From Vibrio bathopelagicus (GTDB lineage: Bacteria > Pseudomonadota > Gammaproteobacteria > Enterobacterales > Vibrionaceae), in assembly GCF_014879975.1 (NCBI RefSeq), contig NZ_CP062501.1:1302001-1366000 (forward strand): a stretch of 64,000 nt of DNA, in the 5' to 3' direction. Numbering within the stretch: the first letter of the stretch is position 1; every line of letters starts with the position of its first letter. The translations under genes were made by a program, and so were the position numbers. A model generated the notes under the pieces. The model did no database searches, was not told the origin of the DNA, and worked only from the letters and a program-made list of their open reading frames with translations. Below, one piece after another: positions 54,376 to 62,653 of the stretch.

Positions 54376-54520
54376 ATATTCTATTCATTCTTCGGTTTAA
54401 GTAAGAATCTGAGCCTTCAACACTCATCTTCATCCCAAGTACTCATCATACTCGAGAAGGAGGAACGACTGAGTCGGAATCTCTAACCGTTATCGTTAAT
54501 CGCAATACCGTTAATCACAG

Positions 54521-55141
54521 TTAACTCACGAACAACCACACACCAACCCCCATCATCAACGTACCAGCAATACGGTTCATCAGCTTAACGTTATCCGCCT
54601 TACCCAACATATGCTTAAGGCTCTTACCGCCTGTCGCGTACAGAGTCATACAAACAAATTCAGAGACAAGGATGATAGACACAAGAATGAACAGCTGAGG
54701 CGCTAAGTCGACATTGCTATTAATGAATGGGGGCAATAACGAAACCATGAATGCCCACCCTTTCGGATTAGCAATCGCAGTAACAAAACCTTGAACCACC
54801 AAGTCCCAATCATTGCTGACTGTTGTTGTTTGATTATCGGTACTGATCGCTAGCTTGCCTCTTGAACGCCACATTTGAACACCCAAGTAGAACAAGTAAC
54901 CGGCACCAATAAATTTAAACCCAGTAAACAACCACGGGTAATTAAGCATGATTGATGCAATGCCCAATACAGCGGCAACTGACACAACAGCCACACCAGC
55001 AAGTTCACCAATCATCATCCATAATGTTCGCTTATAGCCAATACTCATACCCAACGTTAAAGCTAAGGTCATACACATACCGGGCGTGATTGACACAAAG
55101 AAAAACGTGGGAATAAAAGCCCAAAGCAGCGCGCTATCCAT
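54521..55141 (-). CDS. LysE family amino acid exporter
   Basis: A 206-aa protein with six hydrophobic segments and the LysE/RhtB features: PGMCMTLALTLGMSIGYKRT near the start, KFIGAGYLFYLGVQMWR and ANPKGWAFMVSLLPPF. It exports amino acids or homoserine lactone-like compounds; the substrate is unknown. Single gene on the minus strand. Confidence 0.9.
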   Translation of the reverse strand: MDSALLWAFIPTFFFVSITPGMCMTLALTLGMSIGYKRTLWMMIGELAGVAVVSVAAVLGIASIMLNYPWLFTGFKFIGAGYLFYLGVQMWRSRGKLAISTDNQTTTVSNDWDLVVQGFVTAIANPKGWAFMVSLLPPFINSNVDLAPQLFILVSIILVSEFVCMTLYATGGKSLKHMLGKADNVKLMNRIAGTLMMGVGVWLFVS

Positions 55142-55305
55142 ATTATTACCTTATCGACTTATTTTTATTTGATGACCGTTGTTTCTACAGCGGATATTGA
55201 GCGAAACTGTATCGTAGCTGAACTTTGTAATAACTAAGCTTATTACCACGAGTTTGTAGCGAGACAAAACTGTATTGAATCCTAAACACAAACAACACAA
55301 ACAAA

Positions 55306-55329
55306 AAGAGCCACATAAAAGTGGCTCTT
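55306..55329 (-). terminator. Terminator of the DEAD-box helicase gene
   Basis: AAGAGCCAC (55306-55314), loop ATAAAA, GTGGCTCTT (55321-55329), with a T run on the minus strand. Confidence 0.8.
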
Positions 55330-55347
55330 CTCGATCACCAATCGTAA

Positions 55348-56634
55348 TTACTTACGACGATTTTGAATTCGCTTCATCATAGTTAAACGACGTTCAGCGC
55401 TTGCTTGATCTGGTTTTTCTTCGTTTGCGTTGTTCTTACGACCTTGACGGTTTTTGTAAGCCGACTTCGTGTTCAGCTTCTCGATGTAAGCATCACGTTT
55501 CTTAGGCTCATAACCCGGTTGCTCAACACGACGAATGCGTTGTTGAATCAGTTTTTCAACTTGAACAACAGTCAGTTCTTCTTCGCGGTTAACGAAAGAA
55601 ATCGCGTGACCTTGTTTTCCAGCGCGACCTGTACGGCCAATACGGTGAACATAATCTTCTGCAAGGAAAGGCATGTCGTAGTTAATTACGTGTGGCAAGT
55701 CTTCAATATCAAGACCACGAGCTGCAACATCAGTTGCTACCATCACACGAGCTCTACCTTCTTTGAAGTCATCCAATGCACGACGACGAGCGCTTTGCGC
55801 TTTATCACCGTGGCAAAGTACCGCTTTAATGCCGTCAAGCTTAAGCTCTTTAACGACATCGTTCGCTGTTTCTTTGTAGTTCACGAACACAAGAACCTGA
55901 CGCCAGTTTTTACGACCGATCAGCTCAGAAAGTAGCTCTGTTTTACGCTCTTGATCAACTGGGTACACCACGTGACCAACAGTTGCAGCCGTTGAGTTTT
56001 CACGCTCAACACTGATACGTTTTGGTTTACGTAGAATATCAACAGACAGTTGGTTTAACTGAGTTGAGGTCGTTGCAGAGAACATCATGATTTGTGGAGA
56101 GGTCTCAACATCCAACATGATCTTGCGAACGGCATTGATAAAGCCCATATCAAGGATACGGTCAGCTTCATCAAATACTAAGAATTCTAGGTTAGCAATA
56201 GACACGTTACCCGCTTCTAAGTGCTCTTCTAAACGGCCTGGAGTCGCAACCAAAATATCAACACCCAGTTCTAATTGACGAACTTGTGAAGACATCTTGT
56301 TACCACCGTAAACCGCTGAAACGCTTAGTTCAGTGTATTTAACGTAGTCTTTGATGTTTTGAGCGATCTGCGCAGCAAGCTCACGAGTTGGAGCAAGAAT
56401 AAGGCCGCGAGCCGTTCCTCGAGATGCTTTTTTACCGCTGTTCAGTAGATGCTGGATAACAGGCAATGAGAATGCCGCTGTTTTACCCGTACCGGTTTGA
56501 GCAGTAGCAAAAATATCATGGCCTTTACGAGCCATTGGAATCGCTTTTTGTTGAATTGGTGTGAGTTTCTCATAACCACACTCAGTCAACGCTTTGACTA
56601 ATTCAGGAGCAAAACCTTGAGAGGAAAATGACAT
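55348..56634 (-). CDS. DEAD-box RNA helicase (RhlE-like)
   Basis: A 428-aa ATPase with Q motif (LTPIQQKAI), AQTGTGKT (45-52), PTRELAAQ, DEAD in LVFDEADRILDMG, SAT, and HRIGRTGR near residue 330. The C-terminus is basic with KKRD and RRKN tracts that bind RNA. It unwinds RNA in ribosome assembly or mRNA decay. RhlE is the nearest sub-family by N-terminal sequence; this is not certain. AAGGAAC precedes the ATG. Confidence 0.9.
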   Translation of the reverse strand: MSFSSQGFAPELVKALTECGYEKLTPIQQKAIPMARKGHDIFATAQTGTGKTAAFSLPVIQHLLNSGKKASRGTARGLILAPTRELAAQIAQNIKDYVKYTELSVSAVYGGNKMSSQVRQLELGVDILVATPGRLEEHLEAGNVSIANLEFLVFDEADRILDMGFINAVRKIMLDVETSPQIMMFSATTSTQLNQLSVDILRKPKRISVERENSTAATVGHVVYPVDQERKTELLSELIGRKNWRQVLVFVNYKETANDVVKELKLDGIKAVLCHGDKAQSARRRALDDFKEGRARVMVATDVAARGLDIEDLPHVINYDMPFLAEDYVHRIGRTGRAGKQGHAISFVNREEELTVVQVEKLIQQRIRRVEQPGYEPKKRDAYIEKLNTKSAYKNRQGRKNNANEEKPDQASAERRLTMMKRIQNRRK

Positions 56635-56816
56635 TGTTACGGGTTCCTTAAGCAGACAGCCTACATTCTTATTTCAGCCGAGCACTATAAAGTAATTAGA
56701 GTGATTTATCTCACATTTATCGTGATATAACGCAAACTTTCTCATTTAATCTGGTGTTTACCCCGCCTTCAACGAGGTAAACACCAAGTTCATAGGTTAG
56801 AATAGCCAAAACAGGG

Positions 56817-57800
56817 CTATTTAATACCACACAGCTTAAGCAGAATCTGCTCGAGATCGCCCCAAGGCATTAACTGTGAGTCGATCACTTCCAGTCGAGA
56901 CTCAAAGCCATCAAGGGAAATTTCATTCACTGACACGACTTGATTCGCCACGTTAAACGCATAGCAACCTTGATCAGTATTCACGACTGCTTTTACACGC
57001 TCAGCCGTCAGATCCGACAACATTGAGAACAGCGCATCGAAATCAAACTTATGTTCAGCGCCAAACAACCAACCACAGCTAAAGTAGCCCTGCCCTTTGT
57101 TCTCTTTGCGGATAAAAGCTTCGCCCGGAGGAAGTTGGAATTGAGGTTCTTGTTCAGCGTGCTCATGATGGTGCGATTCAATATGAGATGAAGCACTGCC
57201 ATATACTCTTTCAATGTCCAACACTTCCAATGGCACTTCACCATCGTGAATCAACTTATGGAATACTTTTGCAGGTGTTTGATCGGTCACCCAATCATTG
57301 AATGCGTCGATATCTTCAGAATGAACCAAATCTACTTTGGTACCCAAGATCACATCAGCACTGTCTAGCTGGTCATTAAAGTTCTGATTAGATGTGTATT
57401 TCTCAATCGACAGATTTCTTGGATCAACCAAGCCTAACGTCGCTTTTAAGTCCACATAGGGTGCGTATTGCTCTGAAGTCAGCGTCGCAATAACCTGCTT
57501 TGGATGACCAAGGCCTGTTGGCTCAATCAATAAGCGATCCGGCTTCTGACGCAGTAAGGTATTAATACCTACCGACATGGGAACACCAGCAGTACAACAC
57601 ATGCAGCCACCCGGAACTTCTTTAATCAAAGCACCTTGGTCTGTCATTAATGCGCCATCAATGCCGATTTCACCGAACTCATTAACCAGGACGGCCCAGT
57701 TTTCATTCACAGGTTTATTTTTTAGAAGGTTCAAAATAGCGGTCGTCTTACCGACACCTAGAAAACCCGTAATTATGTTTGTAGGAACTTTTTTGATCAT
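56817..57800 (-). CDS. CobW/COG0523 family GTPase (metal chaperone)
   Basis: A 327-aa G3E-family GTPase. Walker A is GFLGVGKTT (12-20), the metal site GCMCC is at 65-69, and TKVDLV serves as guanine specificity motif; a His-rich stretch (ESHHHEH, near 208) precedes the CobW C-terminal domain. Members insert zinc, cobalt or other metals. No Zur box was identified, so the metal is unknown. The AAGGAG ribosome site is part of an inverted repeat. Confidence 0.85.
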   Translation of the reverse strand: MIKKVPTNIITGFLGVGKTTAILNLLKNKPVNENWAVLVNEFGEIGIDGALMTDQGALIKEVPGGCMCCTAGVPMSVGINTLLRQKPDRLLIEPTGLGHPKQVIATLTSEQYAPYVDLKATLGLVDPRNLSIEKYTSNQNFNDQLDSADVILGTKVDLVHSEDIDAFNDWVTDQTPAKVFHKLIHDGEVPLEVLDIERVYGSASSHIESHHHEHAEQEPQFQLPPGEAFIRKENKGQGYFSCGWLFGAEHKFDFDALFSMLSDLTAERVKAVVNTDQGCYAFNVANQVVSVNEISLDGFESRLEVIDSQLMPWGDLEQILLKLCGIK

Positions 57801-57807
57801 ATCAGTT

Positions 57808-57823
57808 CTCCTTTTTTAAGGAG
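57808..57823 (-). promoter_or_regulatory. Inverted repeat covering the cobW-type ribosome site
   Basis: On the minus strand CTCCTT, four A, AAGGAG. The second arm is the ribosome site seven bases before the ATG (57798-57800). A 6-bp hairpin could hide it from ribosomes; the effect is uncertain. Confidence 0.4.
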
Positions 57824-58342
57824 TATATACACAATCACGGATAAATTGACCCCAATCGCTTGTTTATACGGAGAATGACTTAAACCAGAAGTAGTATGGG
57901 GGTAACTAGAAAAGGGGGGTAACGAAGAGAAATGAATGCTACAGACGAACTAAAGGCGTACTTATCAGTACGCCTCACTCTCGTTACTCAATCGTGAGTT
58001 CGCGAATCAGGAAGCCTTAAATATCGACCTGAACAATTAACGAGAAACTAAAACTTTGTATCTGAATCCATCCAAATTGTGTGTAAAACCTCACGTCTCC
58101 TTGCGGTTTGTTATGTTGCTTTACGATTTAACTATGGTTCATTTTTGGGGATATTCAAGGTGCCATCAGAGAATCGATCAAAATTGTGACGGTGATTCCA
58201 CAATTGCCCATAGATTCCATTTATGTAACACGTATATTCCATAAATGAAATTCAACTTTGCATCTTTGTTGCTATAGGATATGCAGAGGAAGCGTATAAT
58301 TTACTGAAGTCCCACCTCAACCCATTCAGGAACCTTATCTCA
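57824..58342. other. Gene-free stretch before clcA
   Basis: AGGCGTACT (57954-57962) and AGTACGCCT (57967-57975) form an inverted repeat with no T run. A frame at 58056-58244 lacks a ribosome site and protein character. The AT-rich end should hold the clcA promoter (TATAAT-like tract at 58295-58301). Confidence 0.4.
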
Positions 58343-59749
58343 ATGACCAGAAGAGAGAAAATTAAGCAGTCCCTATTAGCCAAAATGCCAAGGGACGCTA
58401 TTAATCAATTTCTCTCAAGAGATAAGACCCCAGCTTCAGTTCTCTTTCTTTCATGCATCGTTGGTGTGCTTGCAGGCGTTGTTGGCACCTATTTCGAAGT
58501 CGCGGTTCATTTCATCACAGAAACTCGTACCGATTGGCTGAAAGATGAAATCGGTAGCCACTTACCCCTTTGGCTTGCGGCCTTTCTTATCAGTGCTGCA
58601 TTTGCCTTCATTGGTTATTTCCTCGTACATCGCTTTGCTCCAGAGGCTGCAGGATCAGGTATTCCTGAAATCGAAGGCGCAATGGATGGCATGCGCCCTG
58701 TTCGTTGGTGGAGAGTATTACCAGTAAAATTCTTTGGCGGTATGGGTGCGTTAGGTTCAGGTATGGTGTTAGGCCGTGAAGGGCCAACCGTACAAATGGG
58801 TGGCAGTATCGGTCGTATGGTGACTGACATCTTCAGAGTAAAGGATGATGATACTCGACACTCTTTGCTTGCTTCAGGTGCTGCTGGTGGCTTAGCGGCT
58901 GCATTCAACGCACCACTCGCTGGGATCATGTTTGTCGTTGAAGAAATGAGACCACAATTTCGCTACTCGCTTATTTCAATTAAAGCCGTCATCATCTCTG
59001 CAGTTTCAGCCAACATTGTGTTTCGTTCGATCAATGGCCAGTCTGCTGTTATCACCATGCCCCAGTACCAACCACCTGAACTGGATGCGCTTTGGTTATT
59101 CCTATTGTTAGGCGTGTTGTTTGGTCTGTTTGGTGTGGTTTTCAATAAGTTGATTACGGTTTCCCAAGACCTGTTTGTGGCGATCCACAAGAACGACCGT
59201 AAACGCTACTTAATGACAGGTACCTTGCTCGGTGGCTGCTTTGGCCTGTTACTTCTTTATATTCCCGAATTGACTGGCGGTGGTATTGGTATTATCCCCA
59301 ATATCACTAATGGCAGTTACAGCACAAATGTATTGTTATTGATCTTCCTAGGGCGAGTTCTGACGACTCTGCTTTGTTTTGGTTCTGGTGCTCCCGGTGG
59401 TATCTTTGCACCGATGCTCGCACTCGGCACGCTCTTTGGTTATGCCTTCGGGCTTATCGCGGCGGCATTCTTTCCTGAACTGAATATTGAACCGGGTATG
59501 TTTGCGATTGCAGGTATGGGCGCTTTATTCGCTGCAACCGTACGTGCACCGATTACAGGTATATTGCTGGTTATCGAAATGACAAATAACTATTACCTTA
59601 TCCTACCGTTGATCATCACTTGCTTGGGTGCGGTAATCATTGCGCAGATGCTTGGTGGTCAGCCAATTTACAGCCAACTGCTGAACCGAACACTTAAAAA
59701 CGAGAAGTTAAGACAACAAGACCTCCCTCAGCAAGAGGAAGTACGTTAA
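58343..59749 (+). CDS. clcA: H+/Cl- exchange transporter ClcA
   Basis: A 468-aa CLC antiporter. Selectivity and gate motifs are GSGIPE (104-109), GREGP with gating Glu near 146, VVEEMRP with the proton-route Glu near 201, and GSGAPGGIFAP in the second half; the Tyr of the inner gate lies in MTNNYY. It swaps two chloride ions for one proton and helps acid resistance. CAGGAAC lies upstream of the ATG. Single-gene unit. Confidence 0.93.
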   Translation: MTRREKIKQSLLAKMPRDAINQFLSRDKTPASVLFLSCIVGVLAGVVGTYFEVAVHFITETRTDWLKDEIGSHLPLWLAAFLISAAFAFIGYFLVHRFAPEAAGSGIPEIEGAMDGMRPVRWWRVLPVKFFGGMGALGSGMVLGREGPTVQMGGSIGRMVTDIFRVKDDDTRHSLLASGAAGGLAAAFNAPLAGIMFVVEEMRPQFRYSLISIKAVIISAVSANIVFRSINGQSAVITMPQYQPPELDALWLFLLLGVLFGLFGVVFNKLITVSQDLFVAIHKNDRKRYLMTGTLLGGCFGLLLLYIPELTGGGIGIIPNITNGSYSTNVLLLIFLGRVLTTLLCFGSGAPGGIFAPMLALGTLFGYAFGLIAAAFFPELNIEPGMFAIAGMGALFAATVRAPITGILLVIEMTNNYYLILPLIITCLGAVIIAQMLGGQPIYSQLLNRTLKNEKLRQQDLPQQEEVR

Positions 59750-59982
59750 TTACAAATGACTCATGAAACAAAAGCACACATTCAACATGCTTAATGTCCC
59801 GATTTCGTATCAAAATCAAAAAAGCAAACGTTAAACTTGGTATCATCCACTCAAAATTAGTTGAATGCCCTCAACATCTATTGATGGTACAGCTACACGC
59901 TCTAACTTGAGCAAAAATGCTATTACTCATTGATATTCTATAAGCACCCACATGCTATAAATAACTAAGCTGGAGCAAGTCG

Positions 59983-60963
59983 TTGAACTGGAGAAGATTA
60001 ACCCAAGTAAAAAATGTGCCGCCCTCTCAGGCGTCTTTAGCACTTGGTGTAATTGGACTAGGACAAGCTTGGGCATTATATCTCCCAGGGGTTGGTGAGA
60101 TCATTCGCCCTTACCTTGCTGCTTTCGGTGCGCTGTTATTACTACCCGTTTTACTTCGTTATCTCACCAGCTTTAATACCTTCATCAATGATATTCGCCA
60201 TCCACTAAGCGGAAGCTTAATGGCGCCGATGAGCATGGCGCTGCTGATTCTGTGTGACTATCTCGCCGAGATATCGCCAATAATCGCCTACCCAATTTGG
60301 TTCTGCGCGTTATTGCTGCATTTTACTATGATGGTGTTGTTCTTCGGTTTTCAGATCATCCATTTCAAAACGTCGAACATTGTTCCAAGTTGGTTCTTGT
60401 ATCCAGTAGGCTTGATCAGTAGTTCATTAGCGGGGACTCAGTTTGGCCACACGGTCTTTTCAGAAACACTGGCAGCTACGTGTATAGGCATCTATTTCTT
60501 TATGCTTCCCGTAGTGCTATACCGCTTGGTTTTTGAAGGGAATTTACCCCGTAGAGCCAGACCAACATTGGCAATCATGGCCGCACCAGTAAATTTGTCC
60601 TTAGCCGCTTACTTGGTCAACTTTGATAATCCAGACCCGATCCTGACGGGTGCTTTAGCAGGTATCGCCATCACCATGACCCTGCTGATTTACCTCTGTT
60701 ACATCCGCTTGATGCGCTTAAAGTTCCAACCTTCAATTGCTGCGGTTACCTTCCCATCGGTGATCAGCGCCATTGCCATGCACCGCTTAACCACCTTTTT
60801 CGGTGCTGAATACCCACAGTGGTACTGGCTACACAAGTTTGGCTTCTTCGAGTTGACCATCGCGACTATCTTGGTGATTTGGGTTGCTGGCGGCTATGTG
60901 AAAATGTACTGGCCTGAGTTTTTTGATTCTGATTACATGTCCAAAAAGGTTAAGCGTTCTTAA
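59983..60963 (+). CDS. TDT family transporter (TehA/SLAC1-like)
   Basis: A 326-aa membrane protein with about ten hydrophobic segments. The start PPSQASLALGVIGLGQAWAL and the APMSMALLILCDYL block, plus PVVLYRLVF and a final W-AGGYVKMYW, fit the tellurite-resistance/dicarboxylate (TDT) family. Anion channel or efflux function is possible; substrate unknown. The start is TTG 59983, with TGGAG seven bases upstream. The 233 bp before it hold only a promoter. Confidence 0.82.
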   Translation: MNWRRLTQVKNVPPSQASLALGVIGLGQAWALYLPGVGEIIRPYLAAFGALLLLPVLLRYLTSFNTFINDIRHPLSGSLMAPMSMALLILCDYLAEISPIIAYPIWFCALLLHFTMMVLFFGFQIIHFKTSNIVPSWFLYPVGLISSSLAGTQFGHTVFSETLAATCIGIYFFMLPVVLYRLVFEGNLPRRARPTLAIMAAPVNLSLAAYLVNFDNPDPILTGALAGIAITMTLLIYLCYIRLMRLKFQPSIAAVTFPSVISAIAMHRLTTFFGAEYPQWYWLHKFGFFELTIATILVIWVAGGYVKMYWPEFFDSDYMSKKVKRS

Positions 60964-61044
60964 GTCGAACGCCAAAAGATCTTACCTTAATCACCCCTTC
61001 TCCAATATCCGACTATCTCTTGCCGGATAAACCAAACGAAAAAA

Positions 61045-61065
61045 GGCCTCACAATGTGAGACCTG
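61045..61065 (-). terminator. Terminator of hmpA
   Basis: CTCAC (61049-61053), loop AAT, GTGAG (61057-61061), extended by AGG and CCT beyond one mismatch. On the minus strand six T follow. Confidence 0.7.
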
Positions 61066-61106
61066 TGAATAGGCAAGGTTGTTAATCGATCAGGCGAGTA
61101 CGATTC

Positions 61107-62303
61107 TTAGAAGTTAGCGTGTGGGCCAAATACTTCGTAATGTACGCGTGAGCGATCCACTTTAAGCGCGTCTAACTGCTCTACGATATTCTTCATAAAG
61201 CCAACAGGGCCACAGATGTAGAAGTCACTCTCTTCAAAACCGTTAGTATCAGAGATTGACGCTAGATCCATTTGACCTTCATGTGTGTTCTCACATGCAG
61301 ACTCGTCTTTGTTCATGTACCACGTTTTCGCAGACCAACCGTTGTCGGCAACAATATCTTTCACGCGCGTCGTGAAAGAGTGTTGACCTACGTTTTCACA
61401 AGCGTGAAGATAAATAACTGGTTCGTTTTTCTGCTCGTTGTTCAAGAACTCAAGCATAGACTGCATTGGCGTTACACCAACACCTGCAGAGATAAGCGTT
61501 ACTGGCTTGCTGCGCTCTTGGTACATAAAGTCACCTGCTGGTGCGTATAAGCTAACTTCATCACCGATAGCAACGGTATCGTGCATGTGGTTAGAAACAA
61601 CACCTTGCGTTTCTTGACCTTGGCCTTCGCGCTTCACAGAGATACGGTAGTATTTTCCGTTCGGCTTGTCTGACAATGAATACTGACGAATTTCGCTGTA
61701 TTGTGCACCTTCAGGTTTCACTTCAATACCGATGTATTGACCTGGTGTGTAATCCAGAACTTCACCGCCATCTTTCGGCTCTAGGATGAAGCTAGTAACC
61801 AGTGCTGACTCTTCAATCTTGTTTGCGATAACAAACGTACGTGCCGCTTCCCAGCCACCAACAGCTTGCTTACGCTGCAGGTAAAGCTCTGCTTCACGGT
61901 CGATGAACACTTGCGCTAAGAATAGGTAAGCTGCTGTCCATGCTTCTTCTACTTCTGGCGTAAACGCATCCGTCGCTAATTCACGTAGCGTTTCAATCAG
62001 GTGAAGACCAACGATTTGGTAATGCTCTGGCTGAATATTAAAGCTTGTGTGTTTCTGTGCGATACGCTCAACCGCTGAGGTTAGCGCCGCTAGATTTTCG
62101 ATGTTTTTTGCATAAGCCGCGATAGCTTCAAACAGTGCCACACCTTGGCGACCTGTTCTTTGGTGAGTCATATTGAAGATATCTTTCAACTCAGGATTAT
62201 GTTTAAACATACGTTGATAGAAGTGTTGAGTTAAAGCAGGGCCTGCGCTTTCTAAAAGAGGAATCGTCGATTTGATGATGTTGATATGTAGATTGTTTAG
62301 CAT
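61107..62303 (-). CDS. hmpA: Flavohaemoglobin (nitric oxide dioxygenase)
   Basis: A 398-aa enzyme. The globin part has Tyr29 (B10, in HFYQRM) and proximal His85 (AQKHTSF), at the same positions as in E. coli Hmp; the FAD/NAD(P)H reductase part has RQYSLSDKP and GVGVTPMQSML and ends with VHYEVFGPH. It converts nitric oxide to nitrate with oxygen. Start 62303 follows GGAG at eight bases and gives the usual length. It diverges from norR, and its spacer holds FNR, sigma54 and NorR-type sites. Confidence 0.95.
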   Translation of the reverse strand: MLNNLHINIIKSTIPLLESAGPALTQHFYQRMFKHNPELKDIFNMTHQRTGRQGVALFEAIAAYAKNIENLAALTSAVERIAQKHTSFNIQPEHYQIVGLHLIETLRELATDAFTPEVEEAWTAAYLFLAQVFIDREAELYLQRKQAVGGWEAARTFVIANKIEESALVTSFILEPKDGGEVLDYTPGQYIGIEVKPEGAQYSEIRQYSLSDKPNGKYYRISVKREGQGQETQGVVSNHMHDTVAIGDEVSLYAPAGDFMYQERSKPVTLISAGVGVTPMQSMLEFLNNEQKNEPVIYLHACENVGQHSFTTRVKDIVADNGWSAKTWYMNKDESACENTHEGQMDLASISDTNGFEESDFYICGPVGFMKNIVEQLDALKVDRSRVHYEVFGPHANF

Positions 62304-62450
62304 TGATTTACTCCGAACACTTAGTCTTTTGACCGTTGATGTCAATTTGACCAGTTTTATTTAAAGGTGACTTTATACCAATTCTTTCTCAATGAGCTCT
62401 ATGGCTCCATTTTGTTATGAGAATCACGTGGACTGATAAATTCGCATTAA

Positions 62451-62464
62451 TTGATTCAAATCAA
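62451..62464. promoter_or_regulatory. Perfect FNR box upstream of hmpA
   Basis: TTGATTCAAATCAA matches the FNR palindrome TTGAT-N4-ATCAA exactly. It lies about 150 bases before the hmpA start, between that gene and the sigma54-type promoter. It could repress the upstream promoter, as FNR does for E. coli hmp, or activate a nearer one. Confidence 0.7.
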
Positions 62465-62512
62465 CAATAGGTCAGATATTCAGTCATATAGACAACACGT
62501 AATGGACACATT

Positions 62513-62527
62513 GCACAAACGGTGCCA
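62513..62527 (-). promoter_or_regulatory. Sigma54-type promoter for hmpA
   Basis: On the minus strand TGGCAC-CGTTT-GTGC fits the -24/-12 pattern TGGCAC-N5-TTGC with one mismatch. NorR works with sigma54, and this promoter faces hmpA. Confidence 0.6.
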
Positions 62528-62582
62528 ACATGCGAAAGCTTGCTGTGTCTGGCATCCTTTCAAAAATTCACTTCAAACTTTA

Positions 62583-62615
62583 GTCAAAAAGACCTTTTTT
62601 TTGTGTCATAAAGAC
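62583..62615. promoter_or_regulatory. Two NorR-type binding sites
   Basis: GTCAAAAAGAC (62583-62593) and GTCATAAAGAC (62605-62615) fit the NorR core GT-N7-AC, differ by one base and lie 22 bases apart, two helical turns. They are 60-100 bases upstream of the sigma54-type promoter, the right place for an enhancer. Confidence 0.6.
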
Positions 62616-62653
62616 TCTACCATGTATAAAAATACAAACAGTATGAGCCCTTT

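Noticed and set aside
58056..58244. Open frame of 62 codons before clcA
   Set aside because: No ribosome site, odd composition, and it would overlap the expected clcA promoter region.
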